Part shown: positions 14,151-19,733 of the stretch, piece after piece
Numbering within the stretch: the stretch's first letter is position 1
How the letters are laid out: every line of letters begins with the position of its first letter
Virus record (IMG/VR): IMGVR_UViG_3300025012_000156
Location: 1-45,473 of that record
Length of the DNA: 45,473 nucleotides
Direction: 5' to 3' (one strand)
Origin: a virus
Notes under the pieces: model-generated
What the model was told of the DNA's origin: nothing
What the model saw: only the letters and a program-made list of their open reading frames with translations
Databases searched by the model: none
Translations under genes and position numbers: made by a program

Positions 14151-14312
14151 CTATTTGACTTCTTTGACCTGAATCTTCTTATGCTTTCCCAAAAACCCCG
14201 CGTTTATCGCGTCCATCAGGACCAGCGACATAGCCTGAACCGCGTTATCTGCTGTTGAATATCCCGTGTACCAAGGGCCGGTAGTGTATGGGATCGTCAC
14301 TTCAAACTTCAT
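14151..14312 (-). CDS. Small early protein, 53 aa
   Basis: Begins MKFEVTIPYTTGPWYTGYST and ends KIQVKEVK, a beta-rich small protein. A ribosome site (AAAGGAG) and an ATGA overlap with the upstream gene (14309-14312) support it as real. No family recognised. Confidence 0.65.
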   Translation of the reverse strand: MKFEVTIPYTTGPWYTGYSTADNAVQAMSLVLMDAINAGFLGKHKKIQVKEVK

Positions 14313-14461
14313 CCTTCGCTCCTTTCGATTGTCATACTGGAAATGTCATCCCCGAATACCGCATCCATTGACTCCTTGTGGCGGGTTGCGTCAATCGGGT
14401 TGCGAAACATCAATTCCGATTCCCGCCCGTCACTCCATTTGGTCTTCAATATCCACTTCAT
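14309..14461 (-). CDS. Small early protein, 50 aa
   Basis: Begins MKWILKTKWSDGRESELMF. The start at 14461 has GAGGAGG eight bases upstream. The first 32 bp overlap the end of the 14430-14582 gene in another frame. Alternating hydrophobic pattern suggests a small beta-sheet protein. Function unknown. Confidence 0.6.
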   Translation of the reverse strand: MKWILKTKWSDGRESELMFRNPIDATRHKESMDAVFGDDISSMTIERSEG

Positions 14462-14582
14462 CTTCGGCCTCCTCTTCTTCAAACCCCGGCACCTCATAAT
14501 CATCCCGCCAATAATCAGGATGTTCCGAGTAGTCCCTATTCTGTTGTGCTCGCTGTAGCGTCCTCTCGTTGTTGCAGCCCAT
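14430..14582 (-). CDS. Acidic small protein, 50 aa
   Basis: Begins MGCNNERTLQRAQQNRDY and ends in a very acidic tail (FEEEEAEDEVDIEDQME). Starts inside the end of the 14536-14958 gene. The GGGGGT site is acceptable. Its charge would suit a DNA mimic or protein-inhibitor role, but that is speculation. Confidence 0.5.
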   Translation of the reverse strand: MGCNNERTLQRAQQNRDYSEHPDYWRDDYEVPGFEEEEAEDEVDIEDQME

Positions 14583-14958
14583 CGAGTACCCCCAATTGGA
14601 GTCGTGATATGCTAACCTGCACCGCGTTTGCCCTGCATCGTGCGTGGGCGTTGCCGAATTGAAGTATCCTGGCAATCTGCGCGGAGGATTCGCCAGCGGC
14701 GCAGAGGTTGAGAACCAGCGCCCTGTTCGCCATGATGATGCGGTCTGTTGCGGTAATCCTTCGCTCCACCTTGATTCGCTGATATTTACCCGGAAACGGC
14801 ATTGCTTGTTTAAACGGGTCATCAATCCATTTGCCGCAGTTCCAACAACTCATGCCCGATGTGAACGATGCTTCCCCGTACTGGCCGTCAATTGTGCTTT
14901 CCCTGCTAAATACCCTCTGCTGGTGACTCATTTGTTCATTGCATTTTGGACACTGCAT
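14536..14958 (-). CDS. Zinc-ribbon protein with helix-turn-helix
   Basis: 140 aa. The N-terminal CPKCNEQM and CWNCGKW pairs form a zinc ribbon. Residues about 75-105 (IIMANRALVLNLCAAGESSAQIARIL) look like a helix-turn-helix of the ParB/sigma-like type. Likely a DNA-binding early regulator; the target is unknown. Confidence 0.7.
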   Translation of the reverse strand: MQCPKCNEQMSHQQRVFSRESTIDGQYGEASFTSGMSCWNCGKWIDDPFKQAMPFPGKYQRIKVERRITATDRIIMANRALVLNLCAAGESSAQIARILQFGNAHARCRANAVQVSISRLQLGVLDGLQQREDATASTTE

Positions 14959-14967
14959 GACTGCCCC

Positions 14968-15069
14968 CTAGTTCCCGAAAAAATAGAGAATAAATGTTAG
15001 CATCATGATAAGAACCACCACCCTTGCCATTCCCTCCGCTATTGCGTCATTTAATTGGCCCTTGTTCAT
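14968..15069 (-). CDS. Single-span membrane micro-protein, 33 aa
   Basis: MNKGQLNDAIAEGMARVVV followed by the hydrophobic LIMMLTFILYFFGN. The start overlaps the preceding 22-aa ORF as ATGA. The amphipathic N-terminus plus membrane helix could be holin-like or a host-membrane modulator; no evidence decides. Confidence 0.5.
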   Translation of the reverse strand: MNKGQLNDAIAEGMARVVVLIMMLTFILYFFGN

Positions 15070-15134
15070 GCGATCACCAAGTACATGAGGGTTAGCCATG
15101 CGGCAGTGGCGGCGATGTGTTGAATGAGTTTCAT
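15066..15134 (-). CDS. Hydrophobic micro-protein, 22 aa
   Basis: MKLIQHIAATAAWLTLMYLV plus IA, almost entirely hydrophobic, with a very good ribosome site (GGGAGGGAG). Together with 14968-15069 it makes a coupled pair of membrane peptides. Confidence 0.45.
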   Translation of the reverse strand: MKLIQHIAATAAWLTLMYLVIA

Positions 15135-15160
15135 ACTCCCTCCCCTGCTTCGCTAAAGAA

Positions 15161-15400
15161 TTATTCAGCCAAAATAGCCCTGATCCTTTTCGCCTGATCA
15201 GGGGTGAGTATTTTGCCGGTAAGGTATAATTTAAATTTAGTGTCTGAGTGCCCATAGACTTGAGCAAAGACTGAATGTCCGTGATTGCCGCTGAGTTCAT
15301 CGAAAATTGTTTGAAGTTCCTCCATGCAATCCACCAGTTCATTTGTGCCGGGTTCTCCGTCTACCGTGACAAGTATGTCCCTAAAAATTCTGTTGCTCAT
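15161..15400 (-). CDS. Hypothetical protein, 79 aa
   Basis: Beta-alpha protein (RIFRDILVTVDGEPGTNEL; FKLYLTGKILTPDQAKRIRAIL). ATGA overlap with the upstream gene. No motif recognised. Confidence 0.6.
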   Translation of the reverse strand: MSNRIFRDILVTVDGEPGTNELVDCMEELQTIFDELSGNHGHSVFAQVYGHSDTKFKLYLTGKILTPDQAKRIRAILAE

Positions 15401-15636
15401 ACTCCCTCCATTTGGTAGCCATACGTCCGGCTGTCTGATACCGCGTCATGTGAGATAAACCGACAATTTACCGATATACCGTTGCGGCGTAGCTCCGTGA
15501 TTGCCGCTGAGACAGCCTGAGTGCCCGTAAGGATGGATATCTCTTGTGTGGTGTACTCTGCACCTGTGGAAAGTAGCCTGTGGAGTTTCTGGAGGCGTTT
15601 GGAACTAGACAACTTAGCGTAGTGTATGGTTCCCAT
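15397..15636 (-). CDS. Winged-helix DNA-binding protein
   Basis: 79 aa. RLQKLHRLLSTGAEYTTQEI, then SAAITELRRNGISV, then a C-terminal beta hairpin (RFISHDAVSDSRTYGYQM): the pattern of small winged-helix proteins found in phages. Likely binds DNA; target unknown. Ribosome site is a G-rich run before ATG. Confidence 0.75.
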   Translation of the reverse strand: MGTIHYAKLSSSKRLQKLHRLLSTGAEYTTQEISILTGTQAVSAAITELRRNGISVNCRFISHDAVSDSRTYGYQMEGV

Positions 15637-15644
15637 TTTCCCCC

Positions 15645-15791
15645 CTAACTTTCGGCATTAAATCCGATTGAAAATCCAGCGATGAGTGAGCAAACTACAA
15701 CTCCAACCATCGAAACGTAGTGGCCTTGTATTGCTCCCGGCACATTTATGCCGATACACGCCAATTGAACTAGTGAAAGAAATATTTTCAT
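15645..15791 (-). CDS. Small membrane protein, 48 aa
   Basis: Two hydrophobic segments (IFLSLVQLACIGINV and MVGVVVCSLIAGFSI) joined by a short loop. Ribosome site AGGGGG. ATGA overlap with 15788-15955. Role unknown. Confidence 0.55.
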   Translation of the reverse strand: MKIFLSLVQLACIGINVPGAIQGHYVSMVGVVVCSLIAGFSIGFNAES

Positions 15792-15955
15792 TTTTTCCCC
15801 CTGAATCGTGGTTCCATAATTGCGTTGTATTCGTCTTGACTGAGTGACGCCAGAAACGCGGCGTCTATCTGAACCTCTTTCTTCTGCGTCATACGCTGGA
15901 ATAGGTCGTTAAGCATTTGCTCGATTACTTTGAAATCTTCTTCATCTAGAGTCAT
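15788..15955 (-). CDS. Small acidic-to-basic helical protein, 55 aa
   Basis: Starts [19 protein letters not shown] and ends EPRFRGKK. ATGA overlaps on both sides (15952-15955 and 15788-15791) place it firmly in the operon. No family recognised. Confidence 0.6.
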   Translation of the reverse strand: MTLDEEDFKVIEQMLNDLFQRMTQKKEVQIDAAFLASLSQDEYNAIMEPRFRGKK

Positions 15956-16530
15956 GGCTCAACACGGTTTAATGCCAGCCATGATAGACATGTTTGGTAT
16001 GCCATCCACCGAAGTTGGCTCTTCATATCCCCGATGTTTGGGAACTCGCCGGGGTTGTTCCAGAAATCAGCAGCCCAATCTTCTACCGTCCTAATGTGGC
16101 ATCCCAATCGTATCCACTCTTTCCCGTCCTCTCCGATAATTGGCATACAGATGTATTTGTATAGTCCGGTAAAAGCAGATGTAGATTTGATTTTTATATC
16201 CCCATAGTCGGCATCGCACAGGTTGGCACCGCACAGGTTGGCACCGCACAGGTTGGCACCGCGCAGGTTGGCATCGCGCAGGTCGGCACCGCACAGGTTG
16301 GCATCGCACAGGTTGGCACCGCACAGGTTGGCACCGCACAGGTTGGCACCGCGCAGGTCGGCATCGCACAGGTTGGCATCGCGCAGGTTGGCACCGCACA
16401 GGTTGGCACCGCGCAGGTCGGGGACTCTTTCTAAACCAGCATTTTTTACATAAGTCAGTACCAGTTCACGTAATGGCATATCCCCCTCGGTGATAACTTC
16501 CCCACTAAATCTGTTCAATATTTGTGTCAT
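15952..16530 (-). CDS. Pentapeptide-repeat protein
   Basis: 192 aa. Residues about 38-110 are some 14 consecutive A(N/D)L(C/R)(G/D) pentapeptides, which fold as a right-handed quadrilateral beta-helix. The flanks are non-repetitive; the C-terminal 80 residues ([17 protein letters not shown]) resemble a domain that often follows pentapeptide repeats in bacterial proteins. Some pentapeptide proteins mimic DNA and inhibit gyrase (MfpA, Qnr), but most have no known function, and the cysteine-rich loops differ from Qnr. Tightly coupled to the next gene by ATGA. Confidence 0.88.
   Translation of the reverse strand: MTQILNRFSGEVITEGDMPLRELVLTYVKNAGLERVPDLRGANLCGANLRDANLCDADLRGANLCGANLCGANLCDANLCGADLRDANLRGANLCGANLCGANLCDADYGDIKIKSTSAFTGLYKYICMPIIGEDGKEWIRLGCHIRTVEDWAADFWNNPGEFPNIGDMKSQLRWMAYQTCLSWLALNRVEP
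16210..16420. repeat. 15-bp tandem DNA repeats encoding the pentapeptides
   Basis: About 14 copies of a GCACAGGTTGGCACC-like unit with two or three variable positions. The low divergence suggests recent expansion or ongoing slippage and copy-number variation. Not a CRISPR: there are no spacers. Confidence 0.85.
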
Positions 16531-16591
16531 ATCATCCTCTTTAGTTAAGTTATTGGGGCGGAATGTAATTATGCCGCCAAAAGCGCGAGGG

Positions 16592-16990
16592 TCATGGCTT
16601 TACAAAAACCTGCTTGCGGGTTACGGTAAAATGTTCACATTGTTGACATGGTGTTATGTGTTTTTCGTCACCGGAGTAATCAAGGCAATCCAACCGGCTG
16701 ATACACCTACCCCCTTGTTCCGGACATCTCACCATTTCGGGCGTTTTATTTTCAATTGTGATTGCGGCACCATCACTAATAAGGTTTGAAGCAACCATCC
16801 GATTATAAGACTTGCCGTTTTTCCCTTCTTTAATTTGCAAACCAGCAATTTGAATCATTTGACTAACTCTCTTTGAGGTCTGGTTGTAAAACCCAAGCAT
16901 CAATGAGGCTTTAGCGTCTGATATTGTTCCCTTCATCACCTCTTGTGCCAATGTCCTTATTTCCATTATTTCTTGTTCAATTAAACCCAT
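16592..16990 (-). CDS. Early protein with C-terminal cysteine motif
   Basis: 132 aa starting MGLIEQEIMEIRTLAQEV. A helical N-terminal half, then CPEQGGRC....C...........CQQC, which may bind zinc. The start is set by a G-rich ribosome site; the longer reading frame would overlap its neighbour. Function unknown. Confidence 0.65.
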   Translation of the reverse strand: MGLIEQEIMEIRTLAQEVMKGTISDAKASLMLGFYNQTSKRVSQMIQIAGLQIKEGKNGKSYNRMVASNLISDGAAITIENKTPEMVRCPEQGGRCISRLDCLDYSGDEKHITPCQQCEHFTVTRKQVFVKP

Positions 16991-17316
16991 GATCCAAATC
17001 CCCCCCTCTTTTTGAGGTCCATTTCCAATTGAACCACCCGTTGCATTGTCAAAAAACGATCTTTGAGTTCTTGCTTTTTGAAAAAATGAGTACTCCACAT
17101 TCTGACACCACAACAGCTCTTGCCGTAATAAACGTAAATATCAAAGGTTAGATGCCATCTTCCGGTGTTGTGTTTTTTTAGCTTCGACCACAGCCTTTCG
17201 GCCTCGTCGTGGAACAAAACTTTTTTCCGTTTCATGTAAGCCCTAAACCACCACCGCATCGTTTCGCTTTTGTTGTCACTCTGGCTAAGTTTCTTGTGTA
17301 GCGGAACATAGGTCAT
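16981..17316 (-). CDS. Hypothetical early protein
   Basis: 111 aa from ATG 17316, in ATGA overlap with the HTH gene upstream. Basic, aromatic-rich (MRWWFRAYMKRKKVLFHDEA), suggesting nucleic-acid binding. No domain recognised. Confidence 0.6.
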   Translation of the reverse strand: MTYVPLHKKLSQSDNKSETMRWWFRAYMKRKKVLFHDEAERLWSKLKKHNTGRWHLTFDIYVYYGKSCCGVRMWSTHFFKKQELKDRFLTMQRVVQLEMDLKKRGGFGSWV

Positions 17317-17501
17317 GGCTTTCCCTTCGGCTCGATCCCCAAAAAAACCCTGTCGCACTCTTCCGCCGAAAACCTAAACTGCTTCCCCGCCTTACCAGCG
17401 CGGAGTGTTCCATTCTTCAACATCTTCCGTACTGTGTCGGCATGGACTCCATAACGGGCGCAAACTTCCTTTGTGCTGTACACTTGAGTATTCACTTGCA
17501 T
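17313..17501 (-). CDS. Excisionase-like helix-turn-helix protein
   Basis: 62 aa, first gene of the leftward early operon. VYSTKEVCARYGVHADTVRK followed by MLKNGTLRAGKAGKQFRFS is the MerR/excisionase (HTH_17) winged-helix signature. In temperate phages such a protein directs excision or represses early promoters (Cro-like). The position opposite the repressor suits either. An excellent ribosome site (AAGGAGGTGA) fixes the start at 17501. Confidence 0.8.
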   Translation of the reverse strand: MQVNTQVYSTKEVCARYGVHADTVRKMLKNGTLRAGKAGKQFRFSAEECDRVFLGIEPKGKP

Positions 17502-17544
17502 TGCAATCACCTCCTTAACGTGATACGTTTTGATGTGTTTTGGC

Positions 17545-17574
17545 TTGTTCCTGCTTGGTGGATACCGTTATAAA
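17545..17574 (+). promoter_or_regulatory. Candidate repressor promoter
   Basis: -35 TTGTTC (17545-17550), an 18-nt spacer, -10 TATAAA (17569-17574), pointing at the repressor gene. Its -10 overlaps the operator at 17573-17587, so the repressor could control itself. Confidence 0.5.
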
Positions 17575-17595
17575 TCACTGAGTGAATATTGTCAA
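17567..17595 (-). promoter_or_regulatory. Early leftward promoter (PL-like)
   Basis: Minus strand -35 TTGACA (17595-17590), exactly 17 nt, -10 TATAAC (17572-17567): a near-consensus sigma70 promoter for the early operon. The spacer is filled by the operator palindrome. Confidence 0.8.
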
Positions 17596-17630
17596 TCACT
17601 TTTTTGCAATTTATTTTTCACGGAGTGATT
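17573..17630. promoter_or_regulatory. Repressor operator cluster
   Basis: AATCACTGAGTGAAT at 17573-17587 contains the perfect palindrome TCACT-G-AGTGA. Further half-sites are AATCACT at 17594-17600 and AGTGATT at 17624-17630. The first lies between the -35 and -10 of the leftward promoter. The last covers the repressor ribosome site. Binding by the 17633 repressor is inferred. Confidence 0.7.
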
Positions 17631-17632
17631 TA

Positions 17633-17995
17633 ATGGAAACTGGTGATAAAATTATAGCGATACGAAAGGCCGCTAAATTGAATCAGAAGGATTTTGCAAG
17701 ACCGCTCGGAGTGGGTGCTTCCTACATTTCGGAGATTGAAAACGGCAATAAGGAACCATCGAACACATTGGTTTCTTTGTTGCGGGCGCACTATTCGATT
17801 AGTGGTATTTGGTGGGAAACCGGCGAAGGGGAAATATTCGCGGATACTGAAAAAGAAAAAGCTGAGTTGCACCCCGAAGACCAGGAACTACTCAGCTTAA
17901 TTCATCAGTTGGACGGGCGCAGATTGTCGCTGTTTAAGGCTGACCTTTACAAACGATTGGCAGAGCAGTTGGAGTCGGATTACGAAAAGGAATAG
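17633..17995 (+). CDS. XRE/Cro-CI type repressor
   Basis: 120 aa. Residues 1-65 are a classic XRE helix-turn-helix (IIAIRKAAKLNQKDFARPLG, then SYISEIENGNKEPSNTLV). After it comes GIWWETGEGEIF, common in short phage repressors, and a helical C-terminus that probably dimerises. There is no LexA-type peptidase domain, so induction is not by RecA-stimulated self-cleavage. The start at 17633 is chosen for the CGGAG site. Confidence 0.88.
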   Translation: METGDKIIAIRKAAKLNQKDFARPLGVGASYISEIENGNKEPSNTLVSLLRAHYSISGIWWETGEGEIFADTEKEKAELHPEDQELLSLIHQLDGRRLSLFKADLYKRLAEQLESDYEKE

Positions 17996-18095
17996 GCCCA
18001 CTAATGATTGCCATCACCATCAGGACGGTTGTCGCGTCTGGTAGCTTTTGCAATAAAACACGCTTGATACGGTTTAACTTGATCTGGTCTTCCAT
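17934..18095 (-). CDS. Possible small membrane protein opposite the repressor end
   Basis: 53 aa, starting MEDQIKLNRIKRVLLQKL, with a hydrophobic stretch (TTVLMVMAIISGPIPF). A GAGAGG site precedes the ATG. Its last 62 bases are antisense to the repressor gene, so it could be chance; no promoter stands out. Confidence 0.3.
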   Translation of the reverse strand: MEDQIKLNRIKRVLLQKLPDATTVLMVMAIISGPIPFRNPTPTALPIVCKGQP

Positions 18096-18236
18096 ACAAC
18101 ACCTCTCACAGTTTTGGTAGATCGCTGAAACATTTTTTTGACACACTCAAATTTAATGAACAACGATTTTAATGTATACTCAATCTAACACGCACCAAGG
18201 ACACAAAGTGTCACACACCAAAAAAAGGGAGGAATT

Positions 18237-18533
18237 ATGAAACGAATCATATTAGTTATGGCTTTGGTATCAATGGCATCAATCGCGTATGCGGATCAAT
18301 TTGTGGAGGGCTACACCCGTAAAGACGGAACCTATGTCGCCCCACACTACCGCTCAACCCCTGACAACTCCTACAACAACAATTACAACACACAGGGCAA
18401 TTACAACCCCTATTCCGGCAATAAGGGAACCAACCGCCCCACTTACAATGATAAGACGCCGGAGAGAAATCAATCAGCAACGCCAAATATCGACTATTAC
18501 GGCAAGACCGGATACAAGCCACTCTTCAAATGA
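18237..18533 (+). CDS. Small secreted protein with conserved GYTRKDGTYV motif
   Basis: 98 aa. Sec signal at 1-20 (MKRIILVMALVSMASIAYA then DQ). Mature part has V.GY.RKDGTYVAPHYRS.PD followed by Asn/Tyr-rich GNYNPYSG, a short domain seen in many Gram-negative exported proteins of unknown function. Strong ribosome site (GGGAGG). It ends in an ATGA overlap with the integrase, so both are probably expressed from the prophage: a candidate lysogenic-conversion factor. Confidence 0.8.
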   Translation: MKRIILVMALVSMASIAYADQFVEGYTRKDGTYVAPHYRSTPDNSYNNNYNTQGNYNPYSGNKGTNRPTYNDKTPERNQSATPNIDYYGKTGYKPLFK

Positions 18534-19537
18534 GCATCGAGAAACACCCCACAAGAGAAGGATGGTATTACGTCAAATACTATCCACAGGGGCGCAACCA
18601 TCCCCCACAGCGACGCAGGGTAGAAGGATTTGACGCGGCCTATCAGCTCGACCAAGCTATCAAACAGCGCAAGCTCAAGGCCGAGCCAGTGACACATCCC
18701 CGCTTGGAAATGATCGCGGAAGGGTATCTAGAGTGGGCAAAGAAGAACCTGGCCGGCGCGACATATCAGACACGGGAACGGAGGATGCGAAATTACATCC
18801 TCCCCTTCTTCGGTTCTTATCGCGTCTGTGATCTCAATCAGCAACTACTTGACCGCTACGCCGCCACCGTTGCCAACTGCACCTACCACACGGACCTGAA
18901 CGCACTGCTGGCGCTCACAACATGGATGCGGAAACGCGACTACTGTGACCCGCTGCACTTCAAACCAGAGCGCCCGCGGATGAACCCACGCAAACAGGTA
19001 TTCCCGACCTTCGAACGCATCATTGACGCCATCGAATCAATGGACAAGCCGGTACATCGCGTTATGTTTTACATGATGCTATTTTCCGCCCTGCGGTGGA
19101 ATGAAATCAGAAATGTCAGATGGGAAAACGTGTCTATCAAGGATGGAGTGTATAAGCTGGCAGAAACTGATATCGAGGACGTGTTACCGATCCCCGCGCC
19201 TGTCCTCCCATGGCTGAAAGAGAACCAAAAGGAAAGCGGCCCGGTGTTCGAGGGGAGAACCAAAGGCCAGCCGTACACGTACCTGTGGAAGATATGGAAA
19301 CAGGCGGGGGAACACATCGGCCTGCGGATCTCGTCGCACACATTCAGGAGATGCGCTGCGAATCACCTGTACAAGATGACCGGCGATATACATTTAGTTC
19401 AGCGACTGTTGAGGCATAAGAAAGTACAGACCACCCTCCGCTATATCGAACACTCCCAGGAAGCCCATGAGCGCGGATTAAATATGCTCGTCGACTTCGC
19501 CAACAAGTCCGGCAAGATGAGAAAAGTTGTCCAGTGA
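18530..19537 (+). CDS. int: Tyrosine integrase
   Basis: 335 aa. Catalytic residues of the tyrosine recombinase family are all visible: R189 (FSALRWNEI), H270 and R273 (SSHTFRR), H296 (LLRHKK) and Y305 (TTLRYIEHS). Residues about 55-150 form the core-binding SAM-like domain. It joins attP and attB to insert the phage. I cannot locate attP; it is likely within the 19538-19668 gap or beside the gene. Confidence 0.95.
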   Translation: MSIEKHPTREGWYYVKYYPQGRNHPPQRRRVEGFDAAYQLDQAIKQRKLKAEPVTHPRLEMIAEGYLEWAKKNLAGATYQTRERRMRNYILPFFGSYRVCDLNQQLLDRYAATVANCTYHTDLNALLALTTWMRKRDYCDPLHFKPERPRMNPRKQVFPTFERIIDAIESMDKPVHRVMFYMMLFSALRWNEIRNVRWENVSIKDGVYKLAETDIEDVLPIPAPVLPWLKENQKESGPVFEGRTKGQPYTYLWKIWKQAGEHIGLRISSHTFRRCAANHLYKMTGDIHLVQRLLRHKKVQTTLRYIEHSQEAHERGLNMLVDFANKSGKMRKVVQ

Positions 19538-19668
19538 GTCAATTTTTAATGTGGGTTAAGTAGCTGAAAATAGATAGGAAAATGAAACGTGTTCATTTAC
19601 TGCCTTGAAATTGCCATGCCCATGAATACTACGTTTGAGAGCAATTTCGTGACTACCATTGACTACGG

Positions 19669-19709
19669 CAAAAAGAAGCCCGGCAGCGAAGGAGAGGCGC
19701 ATACCGGGC
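19669..19709 (-). terminator. Terminator of the late operon
   Basis: Minus strand GCCCGG (19709-19704) pairs with CCGGGC (19683-19678), with inner TGCG/CGC(T) pairs, followed by TTCTTTTTG. It lies just after the last late gene and prevents read-through into the integrase. The stretch 19538-19668 shows nothing else recognisable. Confidence 0.7.
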
Positions 19710-19733
19710 GATTGCAAGGGGAATTATTTAAGG

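Noticed and set aside
16210-16420. CRISPR array
   Set aside because: The 15-bp units are head to tail with no spacers, and they encode pentapeptides in frame.
19538-19668. attP core
   Set aside because: The gap next to int is the likely location, but without the host sequence I see no tRNA fragment or repeated core that would define it.
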